This document shows positions 1 through 7,906 of a stretch of 28,091 nt of DNA, piece after piece (position 1 is the first letter of the stretch; each line of letters starts with the position of its first letter). The translations under genes were made by a program, and so were the position numbers. The notes below the pieces were generated by a model that made no database searches, was not told the origin of the DNA, and saw nothing but the letters and a program-made list of their open reading frames with translations. The stretch is taken from the NCBI GenBank assembly GCA_050329415.1, contig JBHJOS010000150.1, forward strand, positions 1 through 28,091. The letters are read 5' to 3'. Source of the DNA: JANNOG01 sp050329415. Its GTDB lineage: Bacteria > Actinomycetota > Actinomycetes > Actinomycetales > JBBAYJ01.

Positions 1-26
1 TGACAGTCGACGGGTAGGAGGTCGAG

Positions 27-437
27 GTGCCGCTCTCCGACCACGAGCAGAAGCTGCTCGCCCAGATGGAGCAGGCGTTGTACGCCGAGGATCCCAAGTT
101 CGCCACGTCCCTGCGCGGCAGCCGGCGCGGCGTCCGCTCCACCACCCGGGTGACTGTCGGAGTGGTGGCCCTGGTCCTGGGCCTGGTCACCCTGGTCGTC
201 GGCATCGTCGCTTTCCGCGGCGACCTCACCGTTCAGCTCGCGGTCGCGGTCACCGGATTCGTCCTGATGTTCGCCGGTGGCGTCGTCGCGATGACCGGTG
301 GCTCGTCCCGCACGCGGCTGGCGGCGGTGTCGTCCGACGGGACGCGGTCGGCGCCGCGCCGGCCCAAGGCGCGCCCCTCCTTCATCCAGCGGATGGAGGA
401 ACGGTGGGAGCGCCGCCGCGACACCGGGTGGCAGTGA
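27..437 (+). CDS. DUF3040 domain membrane protein
   Basis: A 136-residue protein that opens with the motif typical of actinobacterial DUF3040 proteins (PLSDHEQKLLAQMEQAL, residues 2-18), followed by a basic stretch and two hydrophobic segments at about 43-63 and 69-90. It ends in an Arg-rich tail. It is probably a small inner-membrane protein with both ends in the cytoplasm; no biochemical role is established for the family. The GTG start is preceded by an AGGAGG ribosome site about five bases upstream, which fixes the start. The gene converges on the leftward tgpA-like gene, with 92 bases between their stop codons. In many actinobacteria a DUF3040 gene sits next to the dcw cluster, so its presence here is expected. 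The family call is firm; the function is unknown. Confidence 0.9.
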   Translation: MPLSDHEQKLLAQMEQALYAEDPKFATSLRGSRRGVRSTTRVTVGVVALVLGLVTLVVGIVAFRGDLTVQLAVAVTGFVLMFAGGVVAMTGGSSRTRLAAVSSDGTRSAPRRPKARPSFIQRMEERWERRRDTGWQ

Positions 438-480
438 CCGCGGGGGTCCCGGCCCGCCTCGATCCCCCGCTCACCCCCGA

Positions 481-504
481 CCAGGGCGGGTCGCCCCGCC
501 CCGG
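481..504. terminator. GC-rich hairpin between convergent genes, candidate bidirectional terminator
   Basis: GGGCGGG (484-490) pairs with CCCGCCC (495-501) around a four-base loop. The stem extends by CC/GG (481-482, 503-504) past one A/C mismatch. It lies between the convergent stops of the DUF3040 gene and the tgpA-like gene. There is no U-tract, which is common for actinobacterial terminators. A second weaker dyad (TGACCA 509-514, TGGTCA 527-532) overlaps the tgpA stop. The terminator role is inferred. Confidence 0.45.
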
Positions 505-529
505 CCGCTGACCACTGTTCGACGCCTGG

Positions 530-3019
530 TCAACTCCCGACCCGCTCGCCACCGCCGGTCCGCAGCGACTGCCCACCCGGTCCGGCGTCTCCCGTCGCGA
601 TCGCTTCCCAGGTCGCCGCGTCCCACGGCACGTCGCCGCTCTCCGGCCCCCGCCACGGCACCGGCGACGGCAGCCACCGGGCGCGCCGGCTCTGCCACCG
701 GCCGCGCTGCCGGTCGACGCCCGAGACCACCGTGGCGACATCGGCTTCCAAGGTCGGCGCCGGCGCGGGCGCCGACGCGAACCAGGCCCGCTCCACCGCG
801 GCCACCACCCGGTCCAGGGCCTTGCGAGCGGCCAGGTCCGGCTCCTCGGCCGCGATCAGGGCCGCGGCCTGCTCCCGCGCGGTCCCCGCCGGGGGACGGT
901 GCCCCAGATCGGCGAGCCGTTCCCGCATGACGAGCCACGCCACCCCAGCCCGGGCGCCCGGGTCGGAGCCCGCCCGCCGCCACCGGAGCCGATCGTGGAG
1001 GTCCCGCCAGGCGCGGGGGGCCGCCGCGAGCACCGTGATCAGTGCGAGGGCGAGGGCGGTGAGGCCCGCCACCTGCAGGATCCGCCCGAGCGGTGAGCCT
1101 GCCGGCTCGGTCCCGCTCGTCACCGCCGGGGTCGGGACCGGCCGGGGCTCGGGGGCCGCCTCGACGGAGGGAGCGGGCGCGGCCACGGACGGCGGCGGGG
1201 CCTCCGGGGTCTCCGGCTGTGCCCACTCGGGCGATCCGCCGGTGCGAGTCGACGGGGTGGGCTCGAAGCGCACCCAGCCCGCACCCTCGAAGTACAGCTC
1301 CGGCCAGGCGTGGGCGTCGCGGATGCCGACCTGGCGGACCCCCGGCCCGGTCTCCTCGCCGGGGAGGAACCCGACGGCCACCCGGGACGGGATGCCGAGG
1401 GTCCGGGCCATGACTGCCATCGTCGAGGCGAACTGCACGCAGTAGCCCTGTCGCTGCTCCAGGAAGGCCGTCATGACGTCCAGCCCGCCGCTCTCCGGCG
1501 CCTCGAGGGAGTACACGAAGCCGCCGTCGGAGCGGAAGAACTGCTGCAGCGCCAGCGCCCGCTCGTAGTCGGACGATGCCTGCGCCGTCACGGTCGCCGC
1601 CGTCTCCGCCACGACCGCCGGCGTGTCCGGGAGCACCGGGCCGTAGCGCTCGAGCAGCGCCGCAGGTGGCGGCGCGGTGGCCCGAAGGGCCTCGGCGGCC
1701 GGGCGGACGTCGAGGGACTCGACGACATAGCGCTTGTCCAGGGTCGTGTCGGTACCGCTCAGCACGTTGAGCGTCTCGGGGTCGTACAGCCAGGTCCCGT
1801 CGATCTCCACCCGGGTCGCCGGGTACGGCAGCGGGAGGTAGCGCTGGTCGAGGCCGGTCACGCTGATCTGCGTGGTCACCGTCTCCGCCGCGGCCAGGAC
1901 GTCCGGCGCCGTGCCGGGAGGCGGAGGGAGCCCCCGATCCACCGTCTGGGAGACGGGCAACTGCGGCTCCGACGGCTGCCAGGTGACGCCGTCGAAGACG
2001 TCAGCGGTGACGATCCGGAGCGGGTCGGGGCTCGGGTCGTCGGTCGCGTACTCCAGCACCACGACGTCCTCGGGCTGGGTGAGGTCGCGTCGCAGGTCGA
2101 GGAACGGGTTGACGGTCTGCACCCGCTGCACGCCGCCCTGGCCGAACCGGTCCTGCAGCGCCTCGGCCAGGTTGTCCTCGCCCATCGTCGGAACCAGGGC
2201 GGGCACGACGACCGAGGCCGCCAGCGCCACGGCGCCCACCGCGGCCGCCTGGGGGACGTAGGAACCTGCCACCGGCGCTGATGCCGCGCGGGACCCCTCC
2301 GACCGCCGCCGCAGCAGTGGACCCCACCTCGCCACCCGCCGGTCCGCGTCGGTCAGCGTCAGCAGCAGGTAGCCCGCCGCCGCGACCAGGAAGGGAGCGG
2401 CCGCCAGCCCGCTGGGTGCCAGCGCAGCCGCGACGAAGACGACCAGCATGAGCGGCAGGCCGGCCAGGCTGGACTGGCCCAGCCAGGCCGAGGTGGCGAT
2501 GACGACGACGCAGACGTGCACCATGGCCACCGCCACGAGGGCCTGCAGTTCCGGACCCACGACCACGGGCGGCACTGCGCTGCGGCTGACCGTGACCCCG
2601 GCGTCGACCAGAACTCGCAGGTCAGCCAAGGAAGCCGGCGTGGGGACGAACCCGCCGAGCAGCGCCCGGCCGGGCGCGAACAGGGCCGTGCAGACGACGA
2701 TGCCGCCGACCCAGGCCGCGACGACGACGACCGACCCGGGCAGCCTGGCCAGCGCCGCCGCGACCGCCGCGGTTCCGGTGGCCGCCAGGGCGACGAGCAT
2801 GGGGGCCGCCCACGCCCCGCCGACCATGAGCCCGCCCAGGGTGAGAGCGGTCGCGACCGTGGCCACGGTGGCCAGGGCGGCCGCCCTGGCCCGACGACCG
2901 GCCTCGCGCAGTTCGGGCGATCGGGCCGGTCCGGCCTCGGTCTGCGGCACGGGGCGGGGCGCGACCGGGCTCACCGGGGGGCTCGATGGGCGGCGCACCG
3001 GGGGGCTCGGGGCGCTCAT
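530..3019 (-). CDS. TgpA-like membrane transglutaminase (DUF3488 / transglutaminase core / DUF4129)
   Basis: A protein of 829 residues. It has a Pro-rich cytoplasmic N-terminus (1-45), a cluster of membrane helices from about 46 to 290, a long extracytoplasmic region with a transglutaminase-like core, then a Pro-rich linker, one more helix and a cytoplasmic C-terminal domain. The core shows QGYCVQFAS with Cys527, DAHAWPEL with His570, and RFEPTPS with Glu586 where many transglutaminases have Asp. This is the TgpA architecture; substrates in actinobacteria are not known. The ATG at 3019 overlaps the DUF58 stop as ATGA, so the gene is last in a moxR-DUF58-tgpA operon. The same reading frame is open further upstream to 3466, but that part runs inside the DUF58 gene, is Arg/Gly-rich and is a shadow. 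Family assignment is secure; a catalytic role is likely but inferred. Confidence 0.92.
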   Translation of the reverse strand: MSAPSPPVRRPSSPPVSPVAPRPVPQTEAGPARSPELREAGRRARAAALATVATVATALTLGGLMVGGAWAAPMLVALAATGTAAVAAALARLPGSVVVVAAWVGGIVVCTALFAPGRALLGGFVPTPASLADLRVLVDAGVTVSRSAVPPVVVGPELQALVAVAMVHVCVVVIATSAWLGQSSLAGLPLMLVVFVAAALAPSGLAAAPFLVAAAGYLLLTLTDADRRVARWGPLLRRRSEGSRAASAPVAGSYVPQAAAVGAVALAASVVVPALVPTMGEDNLAEALQDRFGQGGVQRVQTVNPFLDLRRDLTQPEDVVVLEYATDDPSPDPLRIVTADVFDGVTWQPSEPQLPVSQTVDRGLPPPPGTAPDVLAAAETVTTQISVTGLDQRYLPLPYPATRVEIDGTWLYDPETLNVLSGTDTTLDKRYVVESLDVRPAAEALRATAPPPAALLERYGPVLPDTPAVVAETAATVTAQASSDYERALALQQFFRSDGGFVYSLEAPESGGLDVMTAFLEQRQGYCVQFASTMAVMARTLGIPSRVAVGFLPGEETGPGVRQVGIRDAHAWPELYFEGAGWVRFEPTPSTRTGGSPEWAQPETPEAPPPSVAAPAPSVEAAPEPRPVPTPAVTSGTEPAGSPLGRILQVAGLTALALALITVLAAAPRAWRDLHDRLRWRRAGSDPGARAGVAWLVMRERLADLGHRPPAGTAREQAAALIAAEEPDLAARKALDRVVAAVERAWFASAPAPAPTLEADVATVVSGVDRQRGRWQSRRARWLPSPVPWRGPESGDVPWDAATWEAIATGDAGPGGQSLRTGGGERVGS

Positions 3020-4323
3020 CGCTCGGTGGCCTGGACGGCGGCGGCCCAGGCCTGGGCGATGCCGTCCCCCGGCCGGACGCGAACGGTGCTCCAGCCCGCC
3101 GCCGCGAGCGTCGAGCGGACGCCCTCGTGGCGGTCGTCCCACGAGGGGTCGCTCACCCGGGCGAACTCCGGAACCTGGAGGAGCAGGGCCACCCGGCGGG
3201 CGCGAGGCGCGGCGTCCGCGATCGCGACGACGTCCCCGGGCGCCAGGTCCCCCAGGAAGGCCGCGACTGCCGTGGGTCCGGCGGCGTCGAGCCGTTCGGC
3301 GCCCTCCACGAGCAGCGCATCGGGCCCCGGCTGAACCACGGCCAGCCGGTCGAGCACGTCGTCGATCCCCTCGTCCACGGGCTCGACGCCGTCCCCGGCG
3401 AGCATCACGGCCTGCTCGTCGAGCGCGGCGCGCACCACCACCGAGGTCGCGGCCACCACCGCCCACTCCAGGGAGGACCCCGTCCGTCCCGGGTGGCCGC
3501 GCCGGCGGGCATCGAGGAGGACTCCCAGTCGCTGGTCCTCCGGTCGTTCGTCACGGCGCACCATGAGCTCGCCGCGGCGAGCCGTCGTGGGCCAGTGGAC
3601 GCGGCGCAGGTCGTCGCCCTCCCGGTACTCGCGCACCGTGAGGTCCATGGAGCCGGCGGCCGCGGCGCCGCCCCGCGCGGTGTCGGAGTCACCGCCCCGT
3701 CGGGCCGGTCGCAGCGGGTCCGCCAGCGGGACCGGGCGAGGCCGGACCAGCAGCTGGTCGGTGCCGGAGGCGCGCCAGGTCCGTTCCAGGACGCCGAAAG
3801 GTTCGACGGCGTGCACCCGGGCCGGGCCGAGCAGGTACCGGCCCCGCGCCCGGGGCACCGCCGTGTACGACAGCCGGGCGGTGGCGCGCGCCGGCAGCGG
3901 CGGCGCCACCACACGAGTGGCGACGTCCAGCTCCTCGGGCATGGCGTCCTCGACGAGCAGGGTCGGTGTCCGCTGCCGGCCCCGGTTGGTCAGGGAGACC
4001 GTGACCGTGACCGGGTCCCCGGCGTAGACCCGGCGAGGGCGGGCGTCCCGACGGACCGTCACGTGCAGCGACACCAGTGACATCCCGACCACCACGGCCA
4101 ACGGCAGCGCCACCAGCAGGACGGCGACCCGGAGCAAGTCGGTCTGGCGGAGCACGGCGGCGGCGAGCAGCGCGACCAGCCCGGCGGCGAGGAAGGATCC
4201 GCCGCGCGGCGTGAGACCCGCCCACGACGCCCGCAGGGAGAACCGGCGGTCACGCCGGTGTGCCACCGCGGGCGCGGGGCGGCGGCGTACGGCAATGGCC
4301 GATGGTCGAGCGGCGACGGTCAT
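3016..4323 (-). CDS. DUF58 domain protein
   Basis: A 435-residue protein with a basic N-terminus, two adjacent membrane helices (about 42-60 and 64-84), a beta-rich segment (about 85-200) and a DUF58 region marked by REYREGDDLRRVHW (231-244). The C-terminal part is von Willebrand-A-like. DUF58 proteins are regularly encoded beside MoxR ATPases and are thought to act with them as chaperone-like partners on an envelope or metal-dependent target; no enzymatic activity is established. The start ATG has a clear GGAGGT site seven bases upstream. The gene follows moxR after 53 bases and its TGA overlaps the tgpA ATG by four bases, so the two are translationally coupled. Confidence 0.93.
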   Translation of the reverse strand: MTVAARPSAIAVRRRPAPAVAHRRDRRFSLRASWAGLTPRGGSFLAAGLVALLAAAVLRQTDLLRVAVLLVALPLAVVVGMSLVSLHVTVRRDARPRRVYAGDPVTVTVSLTNRGRQRTPTLLVEDAMPEELDVATRVVAPPLPARATARLSYTAVPRARGRYLLGPARVHAVEPFGVLERTWRASGTDQLLVRPRPVPLADPLRPARRGGDSDTARGGAAAAGSMDLTVREYREGDDLRRVHWPTTARRGELMVRRDERPEDQRLGVLLDARRRGHPGRTGSSLEWAVVAATSVVVRAALDEQAVMLAGDGVEPVDEGIDDVLDRLAVVQPGPDALLVEGAERLDAAGPTAVAAFLGDLAPGDVVAIADAAPRARRVALLLQVPEFARVSDPSWDDRHEGVRSTLAAAGWSTVRVRPGDGIAQAWAAAVQATER

Positions 4324-4340
4324 GGCACCTCCAGGGACGG

Positions 4341-4364
4341 GTGCCGGCCGCGCGTGACCGGCAC
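4341..4364. repeat. Inverted repeat between moxR and the DUF58 gene
   Basis: GTGCCGG (4341-4347) and CCGGCAC (4358-4364) form a perfect 7-bp stem with a 10-base loop in the 53-base gap after the moxR stop. It may be an RNA hairpin that affects relative expression of the two genes, through partial termination or mRNA stability. The role is a guess; the repeat is seen directly. Confidence 0.4.
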
Positions 4365-4376
4365 GCGCCGTCGGCG

Positions 4377-5351
<975 letters not shown>

Positions 5352-5463
5352 CCTCGCTCCCCTCGCGCCGGGGCGGGGCGCCGCCCGGCTGTGGCGAATC
5401 CTCACACACCGAGTGACCGGAGCAGCGGCGGGCGCCGGGACCGGCGGAGTGCCCGAAAGCCCG

Positions 5464-5479
5464 CTCCACTTCCCTCCAC
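5464..5479 (-). promoter_or_regulatory. Inverted copy of the MraZ-box core upstream of moxR
   Basis: Read on the minus strand this is GTGGAGGGAAGTGGAG, identical over 16 bases to plus-strand 5733-5748 in the mraZ operator. It contains two GTGGAG half-sites 10 bases apart, the spacing MraZ uses, oriented toward moxR and about 113-128 bases before its start codon. A third half-site is not evident, so the site may be weaker than the mraZ one. Regulation of the moxR operon by MraZ is inferred. Confidence 0.55.
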
Positions 5480-5724
5480 CGCGTTCCCGCCGTTCGGTCG
5501 ACGGGCGCCCGTGGCGGCCGGTGCCGAGGTTCGCGGAACCCCCTGCCCGGCCTCGGCGCTGCCGGGCACTGTCCCTTGAGCACGCCGTACGCAGGGAACC
5601 GCCGGCGCACGGCCAGCGCGCGGGCGCCCGCCGGGCCGTCCTGGCCCGACTGGTGTCCTGCGTCCTGCCCGACGTCGTCGGCGGCTCCGACCCAGGAGCT
5701 GGATCGTCCCTCACCTGTGAAATC

Positions 5725-5756
5725 AGTGGCGAGTGGAGGGAAGTGGAGTAGAGTGG
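5725..5756 (+). promoter_or_regulatory. MraZ box (operator of mraZ)
   Basis: AGTGG occurs at 5725, 5732, 5742 and 5752. The last three are spaced exactly 10 bases, one helical turn, so their contacts would lie on one face of the DNA. MraZ proteins are known to bind short TGG-containing direct repeats of about 10-bp period upstream of their own gene and to regulate the dcw operon. The position, 53-84 bases before the mraZ GTG, fits autoregulation. Confidence 0.75.
5749..5754 (+). promoter_or_regulatory. Possible -10 element of the mraZ promoter
   Basis: TAGAGT fits TANNNT and sits between the last two half-sites of the MraZ box. GTGGCG at 5726-5731, with a 17-base spacer, matches the -35 consensus at only three of six positions. 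If real, bound MraZ would cover the promoter, giving direct autorepression. The evidence is weak apart from position. Confidence 0.3.
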
Positions 5757-5808
5757 GGGGCAGCGGGGCGCCGTGGAGTCCCCCGGCGGGGAGGGGAAGG
5801 AGCGCGAT

Positions 5809-6240
5809 GTGTTCCTCGGCACCTTTCCGCTCCGCCTGGACGAGAAGCACCGCCTCGTCCTGCCTGCCAGGTACCGCTCGGAACTGGCGGAGGGCCTCGT
5901 GATGACGCGAGGGCAGGAGCGCTGCGTCTACGTGTTCCCCCGCGTGGCCTTCGAGCGGCTCGTCTCGGACCTCTCCACGGCACCCCTCACCAACCGGGCT
6001 GCCCGCGACTACGCCCGAATGATGCTGTCCGGTGCCCAGGACGAGGTGCCCGACAAGCAGGGCCGGGTGACGGTCTCCCCGCTGCTGCGCACCTACGCGT
6101 CGCTGACGCGGGACGTCGCCGTCCTGGGGGTGGGCTCACGCCTGGAGATCTGGGACTCCGCGCTCTGGGACGAGCAGCAGTCCGGGGCCGAGCAGCCGTT
6201 CGCCGACCGCGACGGCGAGATCGTCCCGGGGCTGCTATGA
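5809..6240 (+). CDS. mraZ: MraZ, transcriptional regulator of the dcw cluster
   Basis: A 143-residue protein with the usual opening FLGTFPLRLDEKHRLVLPARYR and two SpoVT/AbrB-like half-domains, marked by DEKHR (11-15) and DKQGR (82-86). The family motif is DxKGR, so the first copy has His in place of Gly. MraZ forms a ring-shaped oligomer that binds phased direct repeats in front of its own gene and controls the dcw operon. I chose the GTG at 5809 because the family starts with M-F-L-G and AAGGAG lies six bases upstream. An in-frame GTG at 5773 would only add a poorly coding Gly-rich stretch. It heads the dcw operon, and a matching operator lies upstream. The gap to rsmH is 230 bases. Confidence 0.95.
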   Translation: MFLGTFPLRLDEKHRLVLPARYRSELAEGLVMTRGQERCVYVFPRVAFERLVSDLSTAPLTNRAARDYARMMLSGAQDEVPDKQGRVTVSPLLRTYASLTRDVAVLGVGSRLEIWDSALWDEQQSGAEQPFADRDGEIVPGLL

Positions 6241-6410
6241 GGGCGCCGGGACCGCGGTCCGCCCACCCGAGCGGCCCGTTGACCTGCGAGCGGTGGCCTC
6301 CCCCCGCCGGAGCCCACCTGGCGCACCTTCCCCGGTGCCAGGCGGACCGGCGGAGGGGGACCACCGCCCGCAGGCCGCCGCCGGGGCGTCCGCGAGGTGC
6401 GGGCGCCTGC

Positions 6411-6446
6411 GAGGGACGACACGAGGGACGACACGAGGGACGACAC
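6411..6446 (+). repeat. Three perfect 12-bp tandem repeats before rsmH
   Basis: GAGGGACGACAC is repeated three times (6411-6422, 6423-6434, 6435-6446) in the 230-base mraZ-rsmH gap, ending 25 bases before the rsmH ATG. In the rsmH frame it reads as repeated E-G-R-H. The rest of the gap has no clear promoter: TTGACC at 6279-6284 looks like a -35 but no -10 follows at the right spacing. Confidence 0.75.
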
Positions 6447-6470
6447 CACGGATGGAAGGGGGTGGCGGCG

Positions 6471-7430
6471 ATGGCGGTGGACGCCGGTGGCCAGCGGCAC
6501 GTCCCGGTCCTGGCCGACGAGGTCGAGAGCGCGCTGGCGCCAGCCCTCGACCGGCCGGGCCCCCGCGTGCTCGTCGATGGCACGCTGGGCCTGGGCGGCC
6601 ACACGCTGCGCCTGGCCGCCGCGCGTCCGGACGTGGCCGTCGTCGGCGTGGACCTGGACCCCCGGGCGCTCGCCGTGGCCGCCCAGCGGCTCTCGGCGGC
6701 GGGTGTCGCCGGCCGCGTACGCCTCGTCGAGGCCGGGTTCGACGACCTGCCCGCGATCGAGGCGGGCGCCGACCTCCCTGCCCGGGTGGACGCCGTGCTC
6801 CTCGACCTCGGCGTGTCGTCGCTGCAGCTGGACAGTGACGACCGCGGCTTCGCCTACTCCCGCGACACGGCGCTCGACATGCGGATGGGCCGGACCGGGC
6901 CCACCGCTTCCGACGTGCTCGCGTCGTACTCCGCCAAGGCCCTGGAGACCGTGTTCCGGGAGCACGGTGACGAGCGCTTCGCCCGCGCGATCGCCGCCGC
7001 CGTGGTCCGCCGGCGCGCCGAGCGGCCGCTGCGGACGACGGCAGAGCTGGTCGACCTCGTCTACGCCACCGTTCCGGCACCTGCCCGCCGCACCGGTGGG
7101 CACCCGGCGAAGCGGGTGTTCCAGGCCCTGCGGATCGAGGTGAACGACGAGGCCGGGGCGCTGCGACGGGCACTTCCCGAGTGGGCCGACCGGCTGGGCC
7201 GCGGGGGCCGCCTCGCCGTCCTGACCTATCACTCCGGGGAAGACCGCCCGGTGAAGCACCGGTTCGGCGACCTGTCGCGGGTCGACGCCCCGCCTCGCCT
7301 CCCGGTCGAGCCGCCCTCGGCGCCGTTTCGCGTCGTCGGACGCCCCGTCGTGCCCGGCCCGGTCGAGATCGCTGCCAACCCGCGCGCCGCCTCCGCCCGG
7401 TTGCGGGTCCTCGAGCGGCTGGCGGAATGA
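6471..7430 (+). CDS. rsmH: RsmH (MraW), 16S rRNA C1402 N4-methyltransferase
   Basis: A 319-residue SAM-dependent methyltransferase that adds the N4-methyl group to C1402 of 16S rRNA near the P site. Visible family marks are HVPVL (10-14), the SAM loop DGTLGLGGHT (36-45), DAVLLDLGVSSLQLD, RGFAYSRDTALDMRM, GGHPAKRVFQALRIEVNDE and YHSGEDRPVKHRF from Tyr253, where most relatives have HSLEDR. The ATG at 6471 is preceded by GGAAGGGGG. The frame is open without a stop back through the gap to an ATG at 6237 that overlaps the mraZ stop as ATGA, so a form with a 78-residue N-terminal extension is possible. That extension has lower third-position GC (about 82 percent by my count) and I do not favour it. 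The 3' end overlaps ftsL by four bases. Confidence 0.93.
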   Translation: MAVDAGGQRHVPVLADEVESALAPALDRPGPRVLVDGTLGLGGHTLRLAAARPDVAVVGVDLDPRALAVAAQRLSAAGVAGRVRLVEAGFDDLPAIEAGADLPARVDAVLLDLGVSSLQLDSDDRGFAYSRDTALDMRMGRTGPTASDVLASYSAKALETVFREHGDERFARAIAAAVVRRRAERPLRTTAELVDLVYATVPAPARRTGGHPAKRVFQALRIEVNDEAGALRRALPEWADRLGRGGRLAVLTYHSGEDRPVKHRFGDLSRVDAPPRLPVEPPSAPFRVVGRPVVPGPVEIAANPRAASARLRVLERLAE

Positions 7431-7906
7431 GTGCCGCGACGGCCCGGGCTGCTGCCCCTGCCCGGGCCGGGGCCCCTGCCCGGGCTGCGGCCCAGGCGCC
7501 GACCGGCCGCCCGGCCGGCATCCCGCGCCCGCGACCCCCGGTCCGGCTCGTCCCCCAGCCACCGGCGCCGCGGCCGTCCGGCACGGCGACCTTCGTGGCC
7601 TCCTGCGCCGGCCTGCTGATCGCGACGCTGGTCGCCCTGCTCGCGCTCAACGTCGCAGCCTCCGGCAACGCCTTCACCCACGCCGAGCTGACGACGGAGG
7701 CCGATCGCCTGCGGGACGCCGAGGAGTCGTTGCGGCTCTCGGTGGCGGCGCAGGCTGCTCCCCAGCGGTTGGACAGCCGGGCCCGCGGCCTCGGCATGGT
7801 CCCCGCGCCGGCCCCCGAGGTGCTGGTCCTGCCGGGGCGATCGGAAGAGGGGCCACCGGCACCAGGCCCGTCCCCCGCGCCGAAGACCCCGGGGAGCGGC
7901 GAATGA
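7427..7906 (+). CDS. ftsL: FtsL-like divisome membrane protein
   Basis: A 159-residue bitopic protein: an Ala/Pro/Arg-rich cytoplasmic tail (1-52), one membrane helix (about 53-77), a short heptad-like segment (about 85-115) and a Pro-rich tail. Sequence similarity in this family is low. The call rests on topology, the short coiled coil, the GLGM motif (121-124) and the position between rsmH and ftsI. FtsL binds FtsB/DivIC-type partners and FtsQ and helps activate FtsW-FtsI septal synthesis. Start and stop both overlap neighbours as ATGA (rsmH/ftsL and ftsL/ftsI), indicating coupled translation. Much of the N-terminal tail is encoded by short GC-rich direct repeats. Confidence 0.85.
   Translation: MSAATARAAAPARAGAPARAAAQAPTGRPAGIPRPRPPVRLVPQPPAPRPSGTATFVASCAGLLIATLVALLALNVAASGNAFTHAELTTEADRLRDAEESLRLSVAAQAAPQRLDSRARGLGMVPAPAPEVLVLPGRSEEGPPAPGPSPAPKTPGSGE
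7454..7485 (+). repeat. Direct repeats in the ftsL tail
   Basis: GCCCCTGCCCGGGC occurs at 7454-7467 and 7472-7485, period 18, and encodes the repeated A-P-A-R-A of the cytoplasmic tail. It probably arose by local duplication. Confidence 0.6.

Larger units (their letters stand above)
5352..5808. other. Divergent moxR / mraZ control region
   Basis: These 457 bases separate the starts of moxR and mraZ. I find no credible gene here: the open frames that cross it are Arg/Pro-rich shadows without ribosome sites. It holds the MraZ-type direct repeats near mraZ (5725-5756) and a perfect 16-bp inverted copy of their core nearer moxR (5464-5479), 269 bases apart centre to centre. No clear -10 hexamer is visible for moxR. 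For mraZ a TAGAGT lies inside the repeats. The mraZ ribosome site is AAGGAG at 5797-5802. Confidence 0.7.

Noticed and set aside
3020..3466. N-terminal extension of the TgpA-like protein
   Set aside because: This part lies inside the DUF58 gene in another frame and is Arg/Gly-rich; the ATG at 3019 with its ATGA overlap is the natural start.
298..4080. Plus-strand open frames opposite the tgpA-like and DUF58 genes
   Set aside because: The minus strand carries recognisable transglutaminase and DUF58 motifs throughout; the plus-strand frames show no family motifs.
6411..6446. CRISPR-like array from the repeated 12-bp unit
   Set aside because: The units are directly adjacent without spacers and far too short; this is a simple tandem repeat.
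5733..7430. Single frame spanning the MraZ box, mraZ (other frame) and rsmH as one 565-codon gene
   Set aside because: The upstream part is out of frame with the clear mraZ product and is Arg/Pro-rich; the conserved RsmH sequence begins after 6471.
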